Source of the DNA: Massilia rhizosphaerae
Lineage (GTDB): Bacteria > Pseudomonadota > Gammaproteobacteria > Burkholderiales > Burkholderiaceae_D
Reading direction: 5' to 3'
Length of the DNA: 64,000 bases
Assembly: GCF_016093545.1 (NCBI RefSeq)
Contig: NZ_JADKYX010000026.1
Span: forward strand, 45,347-109,346
Part shown: piece after piece, positions 8,241-17,316 of the stretch
Numbering within the stretch: position 1 is the stretch's first letter
How the letters are laid out: each line of letters starts with the position of its first letter
Translations under genes and position numbers: made by a program
The notes under the pieces: generated by a model
Seen by the model: the letters and a program-made list of their open reading frames with translations, nothing else
Told to the model about the DNA's origin: nothing
Databases searched by the model: none

Positions 8241-9589
8241 CAGCGGCTCTCCCGTTCGCGGCCGGTGTCGCGGCTGCGCAGGTCGCGCGTGCGCGCGGAC
8301 TCGCCCGACGCATCCGGCTGGGCCTGGGCGGCCGGCTGCTGCGGCTGCGGCTGCGTTTGCTGCGCCGGCTGGGCCGGGGCCTGCGGCGGCACCATCACCG
8401 GGCCGGAATTGGCGCCGCGCGCCGCCTCGTTGGCCGTCGACTGGGCCAGCAGGCGGTCGAGCGGCAGGTAGATCTGGTTGGTGCCGGTCTTGGCGTCGAT
8501 CATGACCTTGCTGGTGCTGGAAAGGATTTGCTGCATCGTCTCGATATACATGCGGTCGCGCGTGACGGCCGGGGCTTTGGCGTACTCGGCCACGATCTTG
8601 TCGAAGCGGGCGGCGTGGCCGGTCGCGACGCTGACGACGCTGGCGCGGTACGCCTGCGCATCCTGCAGCATCTGGGCGGCGCGGCCCTTGGCCTGCGGGA
8701 GGATGTCGTCGGCGAAGGCCTGCGCTTCGCTGCGCGCGCGGGCCCGCTCTTCCTGCGCCTTGCCGGCATCCTCGAACGCGGCGGCGACCTGGTCCGGCGG
8801 CTGCACGGATTGCATCGTCACGCCGACGATGGACGCACCCAGCTTGTAGCGGTCGACCATGCGCTGGATCGATTCGCGGGCCTCGGCCGCCAGCTTGTCG
8901 CGGCCGTCGTACAGGACGGTCTCCATGCGGTTCTGGCCGACGAGTTCACGCACGACGGTCTCGGCGGCGTCGCGGACGGTCTCGACCTGGTCGCGGTTGT
9001 TGAACACCCAGGCGACCGGGTCCTTGATCTTGTACTGCACGGAGAACTGGACGTCGAGAATGTTCTCGTCGCCCGTCAGCATCAGCGCCTCGCTCGGCTG
9101 CTTGTTGCGGATGTTGGCGCGGTAGCCGATCTCGGCGACCTGCACCTGGGCCGTGTTGACGATCTCGTGCGACTGGAACGGCGCCGGCCAGCGCCAGTTG
9201 AAGCCGGCACCCGTCACGTGCGACAGCTTGCCGAACGTCGTCACGATGCCGACCTGCCCTTCCTGCACGATGAACGCGCCGCTGGCCAGCCAGATGAGGG
9301 CAACGATGGCGCCGACGACGGTGGCCGTCAGCCCGATGCCGCGCGCGTCCGGACGGAACGAGCCGCCGTCGCCGCCGCGCTTGCCGCCGAACAGGCGGTT
9401 CAGGCGTTGATTGAAATCGCGCCACAACTGGTCGAGGTCGGGCGGGCCGTCGCCGTCGTTCTTGTTGTTCGGGCGGCGGCCTTCGTTCGATTTCGGCTTG
9501 TGGCCCCAGCGTGGATCGTTGAGGGACAAGACGGGACGACCGGCCGGCGCCAGCCGCGCGCCGATCCGTTTGATCAGAGAAACAAGCAT
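8240..9589 (-). CDS. hflK: FtsH protease activity modulator HflK
   Basis: A 449-aa partner of HflC. It has a cytosolic Gly/Asp/Arg-rich N-terminus (residues 1-75, typical low-complexity HflK start), a membrane helix around residues 90-110 (GLTATVVGAIVALIWLASGAFIV), the SPFH domain, and a C-terminal coiled-coil. The tail is rich in P, Q and A (QAPAQPAQQTQPQPQQ) and poorly structured. HflKC assembles in the inner membrane with FtsH. The gene starts 3 bases after the hflX stop within the hfq-hflX-hflK-hflC operon. Confidence 0.95.
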   Translation of the reverse strand: MLVSLIKRIGARLAPAGRPVLSLNDPRWGHKPKSNEGRRPNNKNDGDGPPDLDQLWRDFNQRLNRLFGGKRGGDGGSFRPDARGIGLTATVVGAIVALIWLASGAFIVQEGQVGIVTTFGKLSHVTGAGFNWRWPAPFQSHEIVNTAQVQVAEIGYRANIRNKQPSEALMLTGDENILDVQFSVQYKIKDPVAWVFNNRDQVETVRDAAETVVRELVGQNRMETVLYDGRDKLAAEARESIQRMVDRYKLGASIVGVTMQSVQPPDQVAAAFEDAGKAQEERARARSEAQAFADDILPQAKGRAAQMLQDAQAYRASVVSVATGHAARFDKIVAEYAKAPAVTRDRMYIETMQQILSSTSKVMIDAKTGTNQIYLPLDRLLAQSTANEAARGANSGPVMVPPQAPAQPAQQTQPQPQQPAAQAQPDASGESARTRDLRSRDTGRERESR

Positions 9590-9592
9590 AGA

Positions 9593-10780
9593 CTAGTGTG
9601 GTCCGGGATGGGGAGTCGCGGGCACGAGGTCGGCATGCGCGAAGCCGGCTTCCTCGCCTTCGAGCTCGACGGCGTCGGGCGCGGCGGTCCGGCTGCCGGC
9701 CGCCTCGACGATCGCGTCGCGCAGCAGGTCGAGACCGGCTCCGCTCCTGGCGCTGATGAAAACGCGGCTGATCTTACCATATTCGTCACGCTCGATCCCG
9801 GGCTCGAGGCCCGCCGCATCGATCTTGTTCCAGACCAGGATCTGGGGAATATGGTCGGCGCCGATCTCGCGCAGGACGTCGTTGACCTGCTCGATCTGCT
9901 CCATCCGCACGGACGACGCGCCGTCGACGACGTGCAGCAGCAAGTCGGCGTGGATGGTTTCTTCGAGGGTGGCGCGGAACGCGGCGACCAGTTGGTGCGG
10001 CAGTTCGCGCACGAAGCCGACGGTGTCGGACACGACCACGTTGCCGACGTCCGCACCGAGGTACAGGCGGCGCGACGTGGTGTCCAGCGTCGCGAACAGC
10101 TGGTTCGCGACGTACACGCCCGCCTTCGTCAGGGTATTGAACAAGGTCGACTTGCCGGCGTTGGTATAGCCGACGAGCGACACGGAAAACGTCTGGTTGC
10201 GCCCGCGCGAACGGCGCTGGGTCTCGTGCTGCTTGCGCAGCTTGGTCAGGCGGGTGCGCAGCATCTTGACGCGCTCGCCGATGAGGCGGCGGTCGGTCTC
10301 GAGCTGGGTTTCGCCGGGACCGCGCAGGCCGATACCGCCCTTCTGGCGCTCGAGGTGGGTCCAGCCGCGGATCAGGCGCGTGGCCAGGTGCTGCAGCTGG
10401 GCCAGCTCGACCTGCAACTTGCCCTCGTGGCTCTGGGCGCGCTGGGCGAAGATGTCGAGGATCAGGCTGGTGCGGTCGACCACGCGCACATTGAGCCGCC
10501 GCTCCAGGTTGCGCTGCTGGGCGGGCGACAGGGCGTGGTTGAAAATGACGATCTCGACCTTGTCGGCGAGAACGGCCTGCGCGATCTCGTCGGCCTTGCC
10601 GCTGCCGACGAAATGCGCAGGATCGGGACTGTTGCGCTTCGCGGTGATCGTGGTGATCGGTTCGGCCCCTGCCGAGCGTGCCAGCAGGGCCAGTTCTTCC
10701 AGGCTGGCTTTGAAGTCGCCAGCGCCGAAATCGATACCGACCAACGCGGCGCGCATGGAGTTGCCGGAAACGTCAGCCAT
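9593..10780 (-). CDS. hflX: Ribosome-associated GTPase HflX
   Basis: An HflX-family GTPase of ~395 aa that splits or rescues stalled ribosomes. The N-terminal HflX domain contains GSGKADEIAQAV. The segment RGPGETQLETDRR precedes the G domain, which has G1 GYTNAGKSTLFN, G3 DTVGFVRELP and G4 NKID. ATG 10780 was chosen because GAGG lies three bases upstream. A GTG at 10789, overlapping the hfq stop, and an ATG at 10756 (MRAALVGIDFG, where family homology starts) are alternatives. It lies directly behind hfq, as in most proteobacteria. Confidence 0.93.
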   Translation of the reverse strand: MADVSGNSMRAALVGIDFGAGDFKASLEELALLARSAGAEPITTITAKRNSPDPAHFVGSGKADEIAQAVLADKVEIVIFNHALSPAQQRNLERRLNVRVVDRTSLILDIFAQRAQSHEGKLQVELAQLQHLATRLIRGWTHLERQKGGIGLRGPGETQLETDRRLIGERVKMLRTRLTKLRKQHETQRRSRGRNQTFSVSLVGYTNAGKSTLFNTLTKAGVYVANQLFATLDTTSRRLYLGADVGNVVVSDTVGFVRELPHQLVAAFRATLEETIHADLLLHVVDGASSVRMEQIEQVNDVLREIGADHIPQILVWNKIDAAGLEPGIERDEYGKISRVFISARSGAGLDLLRDAIVEAAGSRTAAPDAVELEGEEAGFAHADLVPATPHPGPH

Positions 10781-10785
10781 CGACC

Positions 10786-11022
10786 TCACTCGGCGTCTTG
10801 TTCGAGGTTGAGGTTGACGGCGCGGGCCGGGACGACGGTGGAAATGGCGTGCTTGTAAACCATCTGGGTGACCGTGTTACGCAGCAGGACCACGTACTGG
10901 TCGAAGGATTCGATATGGCCCTGGAGCTTGATCCCGTTGACCAGGTAGATCGAGACTGGGACGTGCTCTTTGCGCAAGGCGTTGAGGAATGGGTCTTGTA
11001 ACAGTTGCCCTTTGTTGCTCAT
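10786..11022 (-). CDS. hfq: RNA chaperone Hfq
   Basis: A 78-aa Sm-like protein. The Sm1 motif runs from VSIYLVNGIKLQGHIESFDQ to VVLLRN, and the Sm2 motif contains VYKHAISTVVP. The N-terminal QLLQDPFLN forms the helix that packs on the ring. It forms hexamers that pair small RNAs with mRNAs. ATG 11022 has GGAG upstream; the longer frame to 11100 is not homologous. The C-terminal tail is short, as is common in betaproteobacteria. hfq opens the hfq-hflX-hflK-hflC run. Confidence 0.97.
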   Translation of the reverse strand: MSNKGQLLQDPFLNALRKEHVPVSIYLVNGIKLQGHIESFDQYVVLLRNTVTQMVYKHAISTVVPARAVNLNLEQDAE

Positions 11023-11222
11023 GACAGCTCCGTGATGTTGTTGTCGTATAAAAATTGTGGCGGGATGCCGGATTTCAAGTGGCTGCGCCAACATTCTCAA
11101 GCTGTGAATGTTCGCCCAAGCTAACTGTAACCTGTTTTGCTCTTTTTTGTCGTACTGCTATGGTTAAACCTGGCTTAAAAAGTGTCCTGCGGCGCACGAA
11201 AAACATTTACCTCAAATGCATT

Positions 11223-11300
11223 CGTAGGGTGGGCACCCCGTGCCCACCATGCATCGACGTGACGCATGCATTTGGTGGGCACGGGGGTGCCCACCCTACG
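11223..11300. repeat. REP-like inverted pair of hairpins, GGTGGGC family
   Basis: The outer ends CGTAGGG and CCCTACG are complementary. Inside are two hairpins (11228-11248 and 11274-11295) with GGTGGGCAC/GTGCCCACC-type arms in opposite orientation, separated by a small ATGCATCGACGTGACGCATGCAT-like spacer that is itself partly palindromic. It fills most of the 302-base gap between der and hfq (11023-11324), where I see no gene. The rest of the gap is the upstream region of hfq. Confidence 0.85.
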
Positions 11301-11324
11301 GTAAACGGGCACGCATCCTTACGG

Positions 11325-12668
11325 TCATTCGCGACTCTTGTCGAACGGGTTCTTGCCGCTCTTGAGCTCGATCCGCAACGGCGTGCCGATGAGGTCGAAC
11401 GTATCGCGGAAATGCTTTTCCAGGTAACGCTTGTACGGTTCCGTGATGCCATCCAGCGCATTGCCGTGGATGACGATGATGGGCGGGTTCTGGCCGCCCT
11501 GGTGGGCGTAGCGCATTTTCGGACGTGTGCTGCCCTTGCGCTTCGGTTCCTGCTTCTCGACGGCTTCCTGCAGCGCGCGCGTCAGGCGCGGCGTCGACAG
11601 CTTCGCGGTCGCCGCGGCATATGCCGTGTCGATCGACTTCATCAGGTGGTTGATGCCGGTACCCTTCAGCGCCGAGATGAACTTGGTCTCCGCGAAATCG
11701 AGGAAGTTCAGCTTGCGGTCGATGTCGTTCTTCACCTGGTCGCGCTGGTCGGACGTCAGGCCGTCCCACTTGTTGACGGCGACGACGAGCGCGCGGCCCG
11801 TCTCCAGGATGAAGCCGGCGATGTGCGCGTCCTGCTCGGAGATGTCCTGCTGCGCGTCCAGCATCAGCACGACGACGTTCGCTTCCGAGATCGACTGCAG
11901 CGTCTTCACGACCGAGAATTTTTCGATGGCCTCGAACACCTTGCCGCGGCGGCGGATGCCGGCCGTGTCGATCAGCGTGTAGGCCTTGCCGCCCTTCTCG
12001 AACGGGACCTCGATCGAATCGCGCGTGGTGCCCGGCATGTCGAACGCGATCACGCGCTGCTCGCCGACCAAGGTGTTGATGAGGGTCGACTTGCCCACGT
12101 TCGGACGGCCCACGAGGGCGATCTTCACGCCGTGGTCGGCCGGCTCCAGCTCCTCGGCTTCCTCCGGACGCTGCTGCACGGCTTCGTCGATGGCCTCGTT
12201 GACGAGGTCCAGCACGCCATCGCCGTGGGCGGCGGAGATCACGTACGGGTCGCCCATGCCCAGCTCGTAGAACTCGGCGGTGACGGACGTGTACTTCATG
12301 CCCTCGCTCTTGTTCACGACGAGCATGACCTTGCGGCCGGACTTGCGCAGGAAGTCCGTGATGGTCTTGTCGTGCGGGGTGAGGCCCTGGCGGCCGTCGA
12401 CGATGAACATCACGACGTCCGCCTCGGCGACGGCCTGGCGCGTCTGCAGCGCCATTTCGTGCATGATGCCTTCCTTCGCGACCGGTTCGAAACCGCCGGT
12501 ATCGATGACCAGGAACGGCCGTTCGCCCATGCGCCCTTCGCCGTAGTGGCGGTCGCGCGTCAGGCCGGGCAAGTCCGCCACCAGCGCGTCGCGCGAGCGG
12601 GTCATGCGATTGAATAAGGTCGACTTTCCGACGTTTGGACGACCTACGAGTGCGATTACCGGCTTCAT
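11325..12668 (-). CDS. der: Ribosome biogenesis GTPase Der (EngA)
   Basis: A 447-aa protein with two tandem GTPase domains, the hallmark of Der. Domain 1 carries GRPNVGKSTLFN and DTGGFEP. Domain 2 carries GRPNVGKSTLIN, DTAGIRRRG and NKWDG. A C-terminal KH-like domain follows. It is needed for 50S subunit assembly. The basic C-terminus (FDKSRE) is normal. bamB ends 7 bases upstream on the same strand, which is the usual bamB-der arrangement. Confidence 0.97.
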   Translation of the reverse strand: MKPVIALVGRPNVGKSTLFNRMTRSRDALVADLPGLTRDRHYGEGRMGERPFLVIDTGGFEPVAKEGIMHEMALQTRQAVAEADVVMFIVDGRQGLTPHDKTITDFLRKSGRKVMLVVNKSEGMKYTSVTAEFYELGMGDPYVISAAHGDGVLDLVNEAIDEAVQQRPEEAEELEPADHGVKIALVGRPNVGKSTLINTLVGEQRVIAFDMPGTTRDSIEVPFEKGGKAYTLIDTAGIRRRGKVFEAIEKFSVVKTLQSISEANVVVLMLDAQQDISEQDAHIAGFILETGRALVVAVNKWDGLTSDQRDQVKNDIDRKLNFLDFAETKFISALKGTGINHLMKSIDTAYAAATAKLSTPRLTRALQEAVEKQEPKRKGSTRPKMRYAHQGGQNPPIIVIHGNALDGITEPYKRYLEKHFRDTFDLIGTPLRIELKSGKNPFDKSRE

Positions 12669-12675
12669 TGAATCT

Positions 12676-13830
12676 TTATTCGACCGCGATGGCGGTCACG
12701 GTTCCATTTTGTGTTTGAAAAATCAGGTTCGAACCGACGACCAGGGGCGTGGATTCGATGGCGCTGCCGTCCGTCGCGGCGCGGGCCAGGAAGGCCCCGT
12801 CCTCGCGCGACAGGAAGTGCACGTAGCCCTCGTAGTCGCCGACGGCGACGGCGCGGCCGTACGACACCGGCGTGGACAGGCGGCGGTAGGCCAGCTTGTC
12901 GTTCTTCCATGCGCTGGTGCCGGTCTCGCGGTTGTACGCGTAGACGGCGCCCTTCTCGTCCGGGACGAAGACGAAGCGTTCGTCGGCGGCCACGCCCACC
13001 TCGGACGAGATGTCGCGGGTCCAGCGCGGGCTGCCCGTGGCGACGTCGAAGCAGCCGACGCGGCCCTGGTACGACACGGCGCACACGTCGTTGTCGACGA
13101 TGACCGGCGTGCCCCCCATGTCGGTGACGCGCTCCAGTTCCGTCGCGCCGTGCGCCACGCCCACCTCGACCTCCCAGCGCGGCGCGCCGGTGGCGAGGAT
13201 CAGCGACAGCAGCTTGCCGCCCGGCTGGGCGATCAGCACGTCCTTGTCGTGGATGACCATGCCCGGCGCCAGGCGCAGCGTGAGCGCCGGCGCCGTGCGC
13301 TGCACGGTCCATTTCTTCTGGCCCGTCTTGGCGTCGTACCCGTTGATGCGGTTGTCGATGCTGCGCGCGACGACGATGCCCTGGCCCACCACCGGCGACG
13401 ACAGGATCTCGGAGGACAGCTGGGTCTCCCACAGCTTCTTGCCGTCCATGTCGAACGCGAGCAGCTTGCCCTTGGCGCCGCCCAGCACGATGACGGTGCC
13501 GTCCGTGCCGACGCCCGCCGTCAGGTCCGTGCCCGCCTTCGTGCGCCAGATCTGGCGCCCCGTGGCGGCTTCCGCGCGCACGATGGTGCCGTCGCCCCCG
13601 GCCGCGATGATGGTGTTGTCGGCGACGGCCGGCGAGAACATATAGGTCTCGGCCTTGCCGACTTCCAGCTTCCACGCCGTGCGCACGGCCATCGATCCTT
13701 TCAGGGCGACCAGCGGCGCGGGCAGGTTGCCTTTCGGCTTGGACGCGAACGGATTGAGCGAATGCAGAGTGGAGCAGCCCGTCATCAGGGCGAACATACC
13801 GACACCAACGAGCTTCCGGGTAATACGCAT
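12676..13830 (-). CDS. bamB: Outer membrane assembly lipoprotein BamB
   Basis: A 384-aa beta-propeller lipoprotein. The signal peptide ends at a lipobox (FALMTGC, Cys near residue 18), followed by repeated blades with WRT, GQKKW, PRWE and SPRWTRD motifs of the PQQ/WD-like repeat. BamB is part of the BAM complex that inserts beta-barrel proteins in the outer membrane. The start at 13830 has AAGG upstream; the longer frame is an extension into the yfgM gene. It is coupled with yfgM and der. Confidence 0.95.
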   Translation of the reverse strand: MRITRKLVGVGMFALMTGCSTLHSLNPFASKPKGNLPAPLVALKGSMAVRTAWKLEVGKAETYMFSPAVADNTIIAAGGDGTIVRAEAATGRQIWRTKAGTDLTAGVGTDGTVIVLGGAKGKLLAFDMDGKKLWETQLSSEILSSPVVGQGIVVARSIDNRINGYDAKTGQKKWTVQRTAPALTLRLAPGMVIHDKDVLIAQPGGKLLSLILATGAPRWEVEVGVAHGATELERVTDMGGTPVIVDNDVCAVSYQGRVGCFDVATGSPRWTRDISSEVGVAADERFVFVPDEKGAVYAYNRETGTSAWKNDKLAYRRLSTPVSYGRAVAVGDYEGYVHFLSREDGAFLARAATDGSAIESTPLVVGSNLIFQTQNGTVTAIAVE

Positions 13831-13874
13831 ATTCTTCTTACCTTGTTCTAGATACACCATTCGGCGGGGTTGTG

Positions 13875-14525
13875 TTACGCAGCTGCCTTCGGCGCCGGCG
13901 CGCCGCCGATGGCATCCAGCTTGACCTGCACGACCTGGCGGCCCGGATGGTTCTTCTCCATCTTGTCGAGCGCGGCCTGGTAGGCGGCGCGGGCGTCCGC
14001 CAGCTTGTTCTGCGCGACGTAGACGTCGCCCTTGCGGTCCTGTACCTCGGCCGCGAACTGCGCCGGGAATTCGCCGTTCAGCAGCGCCAGCGCCTGGTCG
14101 TAGGCCTTCTCGTCGAGCAGCACGCCGGACAGGCGCAGCTTGGCGATGGCCTTGTACTCGTCGTCGCCATGGTCGATCGCCCATTGCAGCTGGGCCTTCG
14201 CGGTCTTCAGGTCGTTGGCGTCGAAGGCGGCCTTGGCGGCTGCCAGCGCGGCCATCGGGCCGTAGGCGGTCGAGCCGAACTTGTCCTCGATGTCGCCCGT
14301 GATGCGCTGGGTCTTGGCCTTGTCGCCGGCCTGGATCGCCGCCGTCAGCCCGTCGTACAGGCCGGACGCTTCCGCGGCCTGCGTGCGCTGGTGCGAGTTC
14401 CAGAAATTGTAGGCGGCATAGCTGCCAAGCGCGATGATCAGCGCCCAGGTGATGAGGTTACCAAAGCGCTCCCAGAAGGCCTTGAAATTCGCTATCTGTT
14501 CCTGTTCTTCGAGATCGTATGCCAT
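13875..14525 (-). CDS. yfgM: YfgM-family TPR protein (SecYEG/BAM-associated)
   Basis: A 216-aa type II membrane protein. It has a short cytosolic start (YDLEEQEQIANFKAFWERFGN), one membrane helix (residues ~23-41, LITWALIIALGSYAAYNFW) and a periplasmic tetratricopeptide-like region. YfgM is an ancillary subunit at the Sec translocon that helps periplasmic chaperone traffic. The hisS-yfgM-bamB-der order is conserved across gamma- and betaproteobacteria and supports the call. Confidence 0.9.
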   Translation of the reverse strand: MAYDLEEQEQIANFKAFWERFGNLITWALIIALGSYAAYNFWNSHQRTQAAEASGLYDGLTAAIQAGDKAKTQRITGDIEDKFGSTAYGPMAALAAAKAAFDANDLKTAKAQLQWAIDHGDDEYKAIAKLRLSGVLLDEKAYDQALALLNGEFPAQFAAEVQDRKGDVYVAQNKLADARAAYQAALDKMEKNHPGRQVVQVKLDAIGGAPAPKAAA

Positions 14526-14563
14526 GGACGTCGGTCTTTGTGTTTTCGTTGATTAATCGGGAA

Positions 14564-15907
14564 TTAAGGATGGTAGTGCACGTGCTCGTGGTCGTGATCG
14601 TGGTCGTGACCGCCCACGATCTGGTCGACGATGAAGTCGACGGCTTCGTCGAACGGCACGCTGGTCTGCTGCTGGCCTTCCGCCTCGCGCAGCGATTTCA
14701 CGGCCACGACGCCGCCGGCCACTTCGTCCGCGCCGATGATCACGGCGAACGCGGCGCCGGAACCGTCGGCCTTCTTCATCTGGCTCTTGAAGCTGCCCGC
14801 GCCCGCCGGCGTGGCGCAGTGCAGGACGGCGTCCAGGCCCGCGTCGCGCAGGCGCTCGCCGAGGATGAATGCCTTCATCTGGGCGTCCTCGCCCTGGTGC
14901 ACGAGGTAGACGTCGCATTGGGCCGGCTCGGCCGGTTCGCCCTGCGCCTTCATCAGTTCGATCAGGCGCTCGATGCCCATCGCGAAGCCGATGCCCGGCG
15001 TCGGCTTGCCGCCGAAGGTCTCGATCAGCGGATCGTAGCGGCCGCCCGCGCAGACGGTGCCCTGCGCGCCCAGCAGGTCGGTGACCCACTCGAACACGGT
15101 GCGGTTGTAGTAATCGAGGCCGCGCACGAGGCGCGGGTTCACCGTGTACTGGACGTTGTTCGCATCGAGGATCTGCTTGAGGCCCTCGAAGTGCGCGAGC
15201 GATTCGCCGCCCAGGTAGTCGAGCAGCTTCGGCGCCGCGTTGACGAGGTCCTGCATCGCCGGGTTCTTGGTGTCCAGGATGCGCAGCGGGTTCGCGTGCA
15301 GGCGGCGCTTGGCTTCCGCGTCCAGGACGTCGATGTTCGCCTCGAAATAGGCGATCAGGTCGGCGCGGTGGCGCTGGCGCTCCTCGGCGTTGCCGATCGA
15401 GTTCAGTTCCAGGCGGATGTTATCGAGACCCAGGTCGTCCCACAGGCGGCGGCACAGCATGATCAGTTCCGCGTCGATGTCCGGGCCGGAGAAGCCGATC
15501 GCTTCCGCGCCGAACTGGAAGAACTGACGGTAGCGGCCGCGCTGCGGACGCTCGTGGCGGAACATCGGGCCCTTGTACCACAGGCGCTTCGGGCCGTCGT
15601 AGGCGAGATTGTGCTCGATGACGGCGCGCACGACGCCCGCCGTGCCTTCCGGACGCAGGGTCAGCTGGTCGCCGTTCATCGAATCGGTGAAGGAATACAT
15701 CTCCTTCTCGACGATGTCGGTGACGGCGCCGATGGCGCGCGCGAACAGGCCCGTTTCCTCGACGATGGGGGTGACGATCTTCTGGTAGCCGTAGCTCTTG
15801 AGCACGGATTCCGCGGTGTTTTCGAACAGTTCCCACAGCGGCGCGTCGGCCGGGAGGATGTCGTTCATGCCTTTGATGGCGACGATTTTCTCTTTTTTCT
15901 CGGACAT
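14564..15907 (-). CDS. hisS: Histidyl-tRNA synthetase with His-rich tail
   Basis: A 447-aa class II synthetase. Motif 1 (around GTAGVVRAVIEHNLAYD) and motif 2 (MFRHERPQRGRYRQF) are intact. The HisRS signatures LVRGLDYYNRTVFEW and AGGRYDPLIETFGG are present, and the C-terminal anticodon-binding domain follows. It charges tRNA-His. Unusually, the protein ends in GGHDHDHDHEHVHYHP, an alternating His/Asp tail outside the fold that could bind metal. The start MSEKKEKIVAIKGMNDILP is the standard HisRS N-terminus; the upstream extension of the frame runs into a repeat. Confidence 0.96.
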   Translation of the reverse strand: MSEKKEKIVAIKGMNDILPADAPLWELFENTAESVLKSYGYQKIVTPIVEETGLFARAIGAVTDIVEKEMYSFTDSMNGDQLTLRPEGTAGVVRAVIEHNLAYDGPKRLWYKGPMFRHERPQRGRYRQFFQFGAEAIGFSGPDIDAELIMLCRRLWDDLGLDNIRLELNSIGNAEERQRHRADLIAYFEANIDVLDAEAKRRLHANPLRILDTKNPAMQDLVNAAPKLLDYLGGESLAHFEGLKQILDANNVQYTVNPRLVRGLDYYNRTVFEWVTDLLGAQGTVCAGGRYDPLIETFGGKPTPGIGFAMGIERLIELMKAQGEPAEPAQCDVYLVHQGEDAQMKAFILGERLRDAGLDAVLHCATPAGAGSFKSQMKKADGSGAAFAVIIGADEVAGGVVAVKSLREAEGQQQTSVPFDEAVDFIVDQIVGGHDHDHDHEHVHYHP

Positions 15908-15929
15908 ATTGTTTGCTCTTGCTACGCAT

Positions 15930-16012
15930 GGTGGGCGCGGAGCGCCCACCCTACATTATTGGTGGCATCGACGGAATTGCTATTGCCGTAGGGTGGGCAC
16001 CCCGTGCCCACC
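15930..16012. repeat. REP-like hairpin pair, GGTGGGC family
   Basis: Two hairpins between ispG and hisS: 15930-15950 (arms GGTGGGCGC/GCGCCCACC) and 15992-16012 (arms GGTGGGCAC/GTGCCCACC). They sit in opposite orientation relative to the flanking CTAC/GTAG. The element nearly touches the stop codon of ispG at 16020. Confidence 0.85.
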
Positions 16013-16019
16013 AACGTCG

Positions 16020-17300
16020 TCACGACACCGCGGCCTCGCGGCTGTAATTCTTCTGTACGTATTCGAGCACGATCGTCTTGAACTCATCCACGATCCGCTC
16101 GCCCCGCAGTGTAGCGACCTTTTGCCCATCCACAAAGACCGGCGCCGCCGGCGACTCGCCCGTGCCCGGCAGCGAGATGCCGATGTTCGCGTGCTTCGAC
16201 TCGCCCGGACCGTTCACGATGCAGCCCATCACGGCCACGTTCATCGCTTCCACGCCCGGATACGTCTTCTTCCACTCCGGCATCTGCTCGCGCAGGAAAG
16301 TCTGGATATTGTCCGCGAGTTCCTGGAACACGGTCGACGTCGTGCGCCCGCAGCCCGGGCATGCGATCACCATCGGCGTGAACTTGCGCAGGCCCATCGT
16401 CTGCAGGATTTCCTGGCCGACGACCACTTCCTTCGTGCGGTCGCCGCCCGGTTCCGGCGTCAGCGAGATGCGGATCGTGTCGCCGATGCCTTCCTGCAGC
16501 AGCACCGACAACGCCGCGGTCGACGCGACGATACCCTTGCTGCCCATGCCCGCTTCCGTCAGGCCCAGATGCAGCGCATAGTCGCAGCGCTTGCCCAGTT
16601 CGCGGTAGACGGCGATCAGGTCCTGCACGCCGGACACCTTGCACGACAGGACGATCTGCTCGCGCCGCATACCTAGCTCCTCGGCGCGCTGCGCGTTCTC
16701 GATCGCCGACGTGATCAAGGCTTCGTACATGACGGACTGCGCGCTCCACGGCTGGGCGCGCGCGGCGTTCTCGTCCATGATGCGCGCCAGCAGCGCCTGG
16801 TCCAGGCTGCCCCAGTTGACGCCGATGCGCACCGGCTTGTCGTACTTGATCGCGGTTTCGATCATCTGGGCGAACTGGGTGTCGCGCTTGGCGCCCTGCC
16901 CCACGTTGCCCGGGTTGATGCGGTATTTCGACAGCGCCTGCGCGCACTCCGGATAATCGCGCAGCAGCAGGTGGCCGTTGTAGTGGAAGTCGCCGACGAG
17001 CGGGACGTCGACGTCCATCTTGTCGAGCTGTTCGCGGATGGCGGGCACGGCGGCGGCCGCTTCCGGCGTGTTCACGGTAATGCGCACGATCTCGGAGCCG
17101 GCGCGCGCCAGTTCCTTGATCTGGATCGCGGTGCCGATCACGTCGGCCGTGTCGGTGTTCGTCATCGACTGCACGACGACGGGGGCGTCGCCGCCGACCA
17201 TCACCTTGCGCGCGCCGTGCTGCACGAGCACGCCGCGGCTGGCACGGCGCGGCAGCGGGCCGGATGGGATCGGCTCGGTGGCGTTGTTCGAAAAAGTCAT
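16020..17300 (-). CDS. ispG: 4-hydroxy-3-methylbut-2-enyl-diphosphate synthase
   Basis: A 426-aa [4Fe-4S] enzyme of the MEP isoprenoid pathway. It reduces MEcPP to HMBPP. The TIM-barrel part contains VQSMTNTDTADV and GDFHYNGH. The cluster ligands are in CPGCGR and GCIVNGPGE. The start MTFSNNATEPIPSGPLPRR is preferred over the longer frame, which has a non-homologous N-terminus. It lies 16 bases behind rodZ, an arrangement common in proteobacteria. Confidence 0.96.
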   Translation of the reverse strand: MTFSNNATEPIPSGPLPRRASRGVLVQHGARKVMVGGDAPVVVQSMTNTDTADVIGTAIQIKELARAGSEIVRITVNTPEAAAAVPAIREQLDKMDVDVPLVGDFHYNGHLLLRDYPECAQALSKYRINPGNVGQGAKRDTQFAQMIETAIKYDKPVRIGVNWGSLDQALLARIMDENAARAQPWSAQSVMYEALITSAIENAQRAEELGMRREQIVLSCKVSGVQDLIAVYRELGKRCDYALHLGLTEAGMGSKGIVASTAALSVLLQEGIGDTIRISLTPEPGGDRTKEVVVGQEILQTMGLRKFTPMVIACPGCGRTTSTVFQELADNIQTFLREQMPEWKKTYPGVEAMNVAVMGCIVNGPGESKHANIGISLPGTGESPAAPVFVDGQKVATLRGERIVDEFKTIVLEYVQKNYSREAAVS

Positions 17301-17316
17301 CTCTGTTCGTTCCGTG

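Noticed and set aside
8357..10858. 833-aa plus-strand frame opposite hflK and hflX
   Set aside because: Antisense shadow rich in Arg, Ala and Gly with no known motifs; the minus-strand genes are certain.
11041..11100. Possible promoter of hfq with TTGAAA and a T/A-rich block
   Set aside because: The spacing between the two blocks is not near 17 bases in any good register, so it is not listed.
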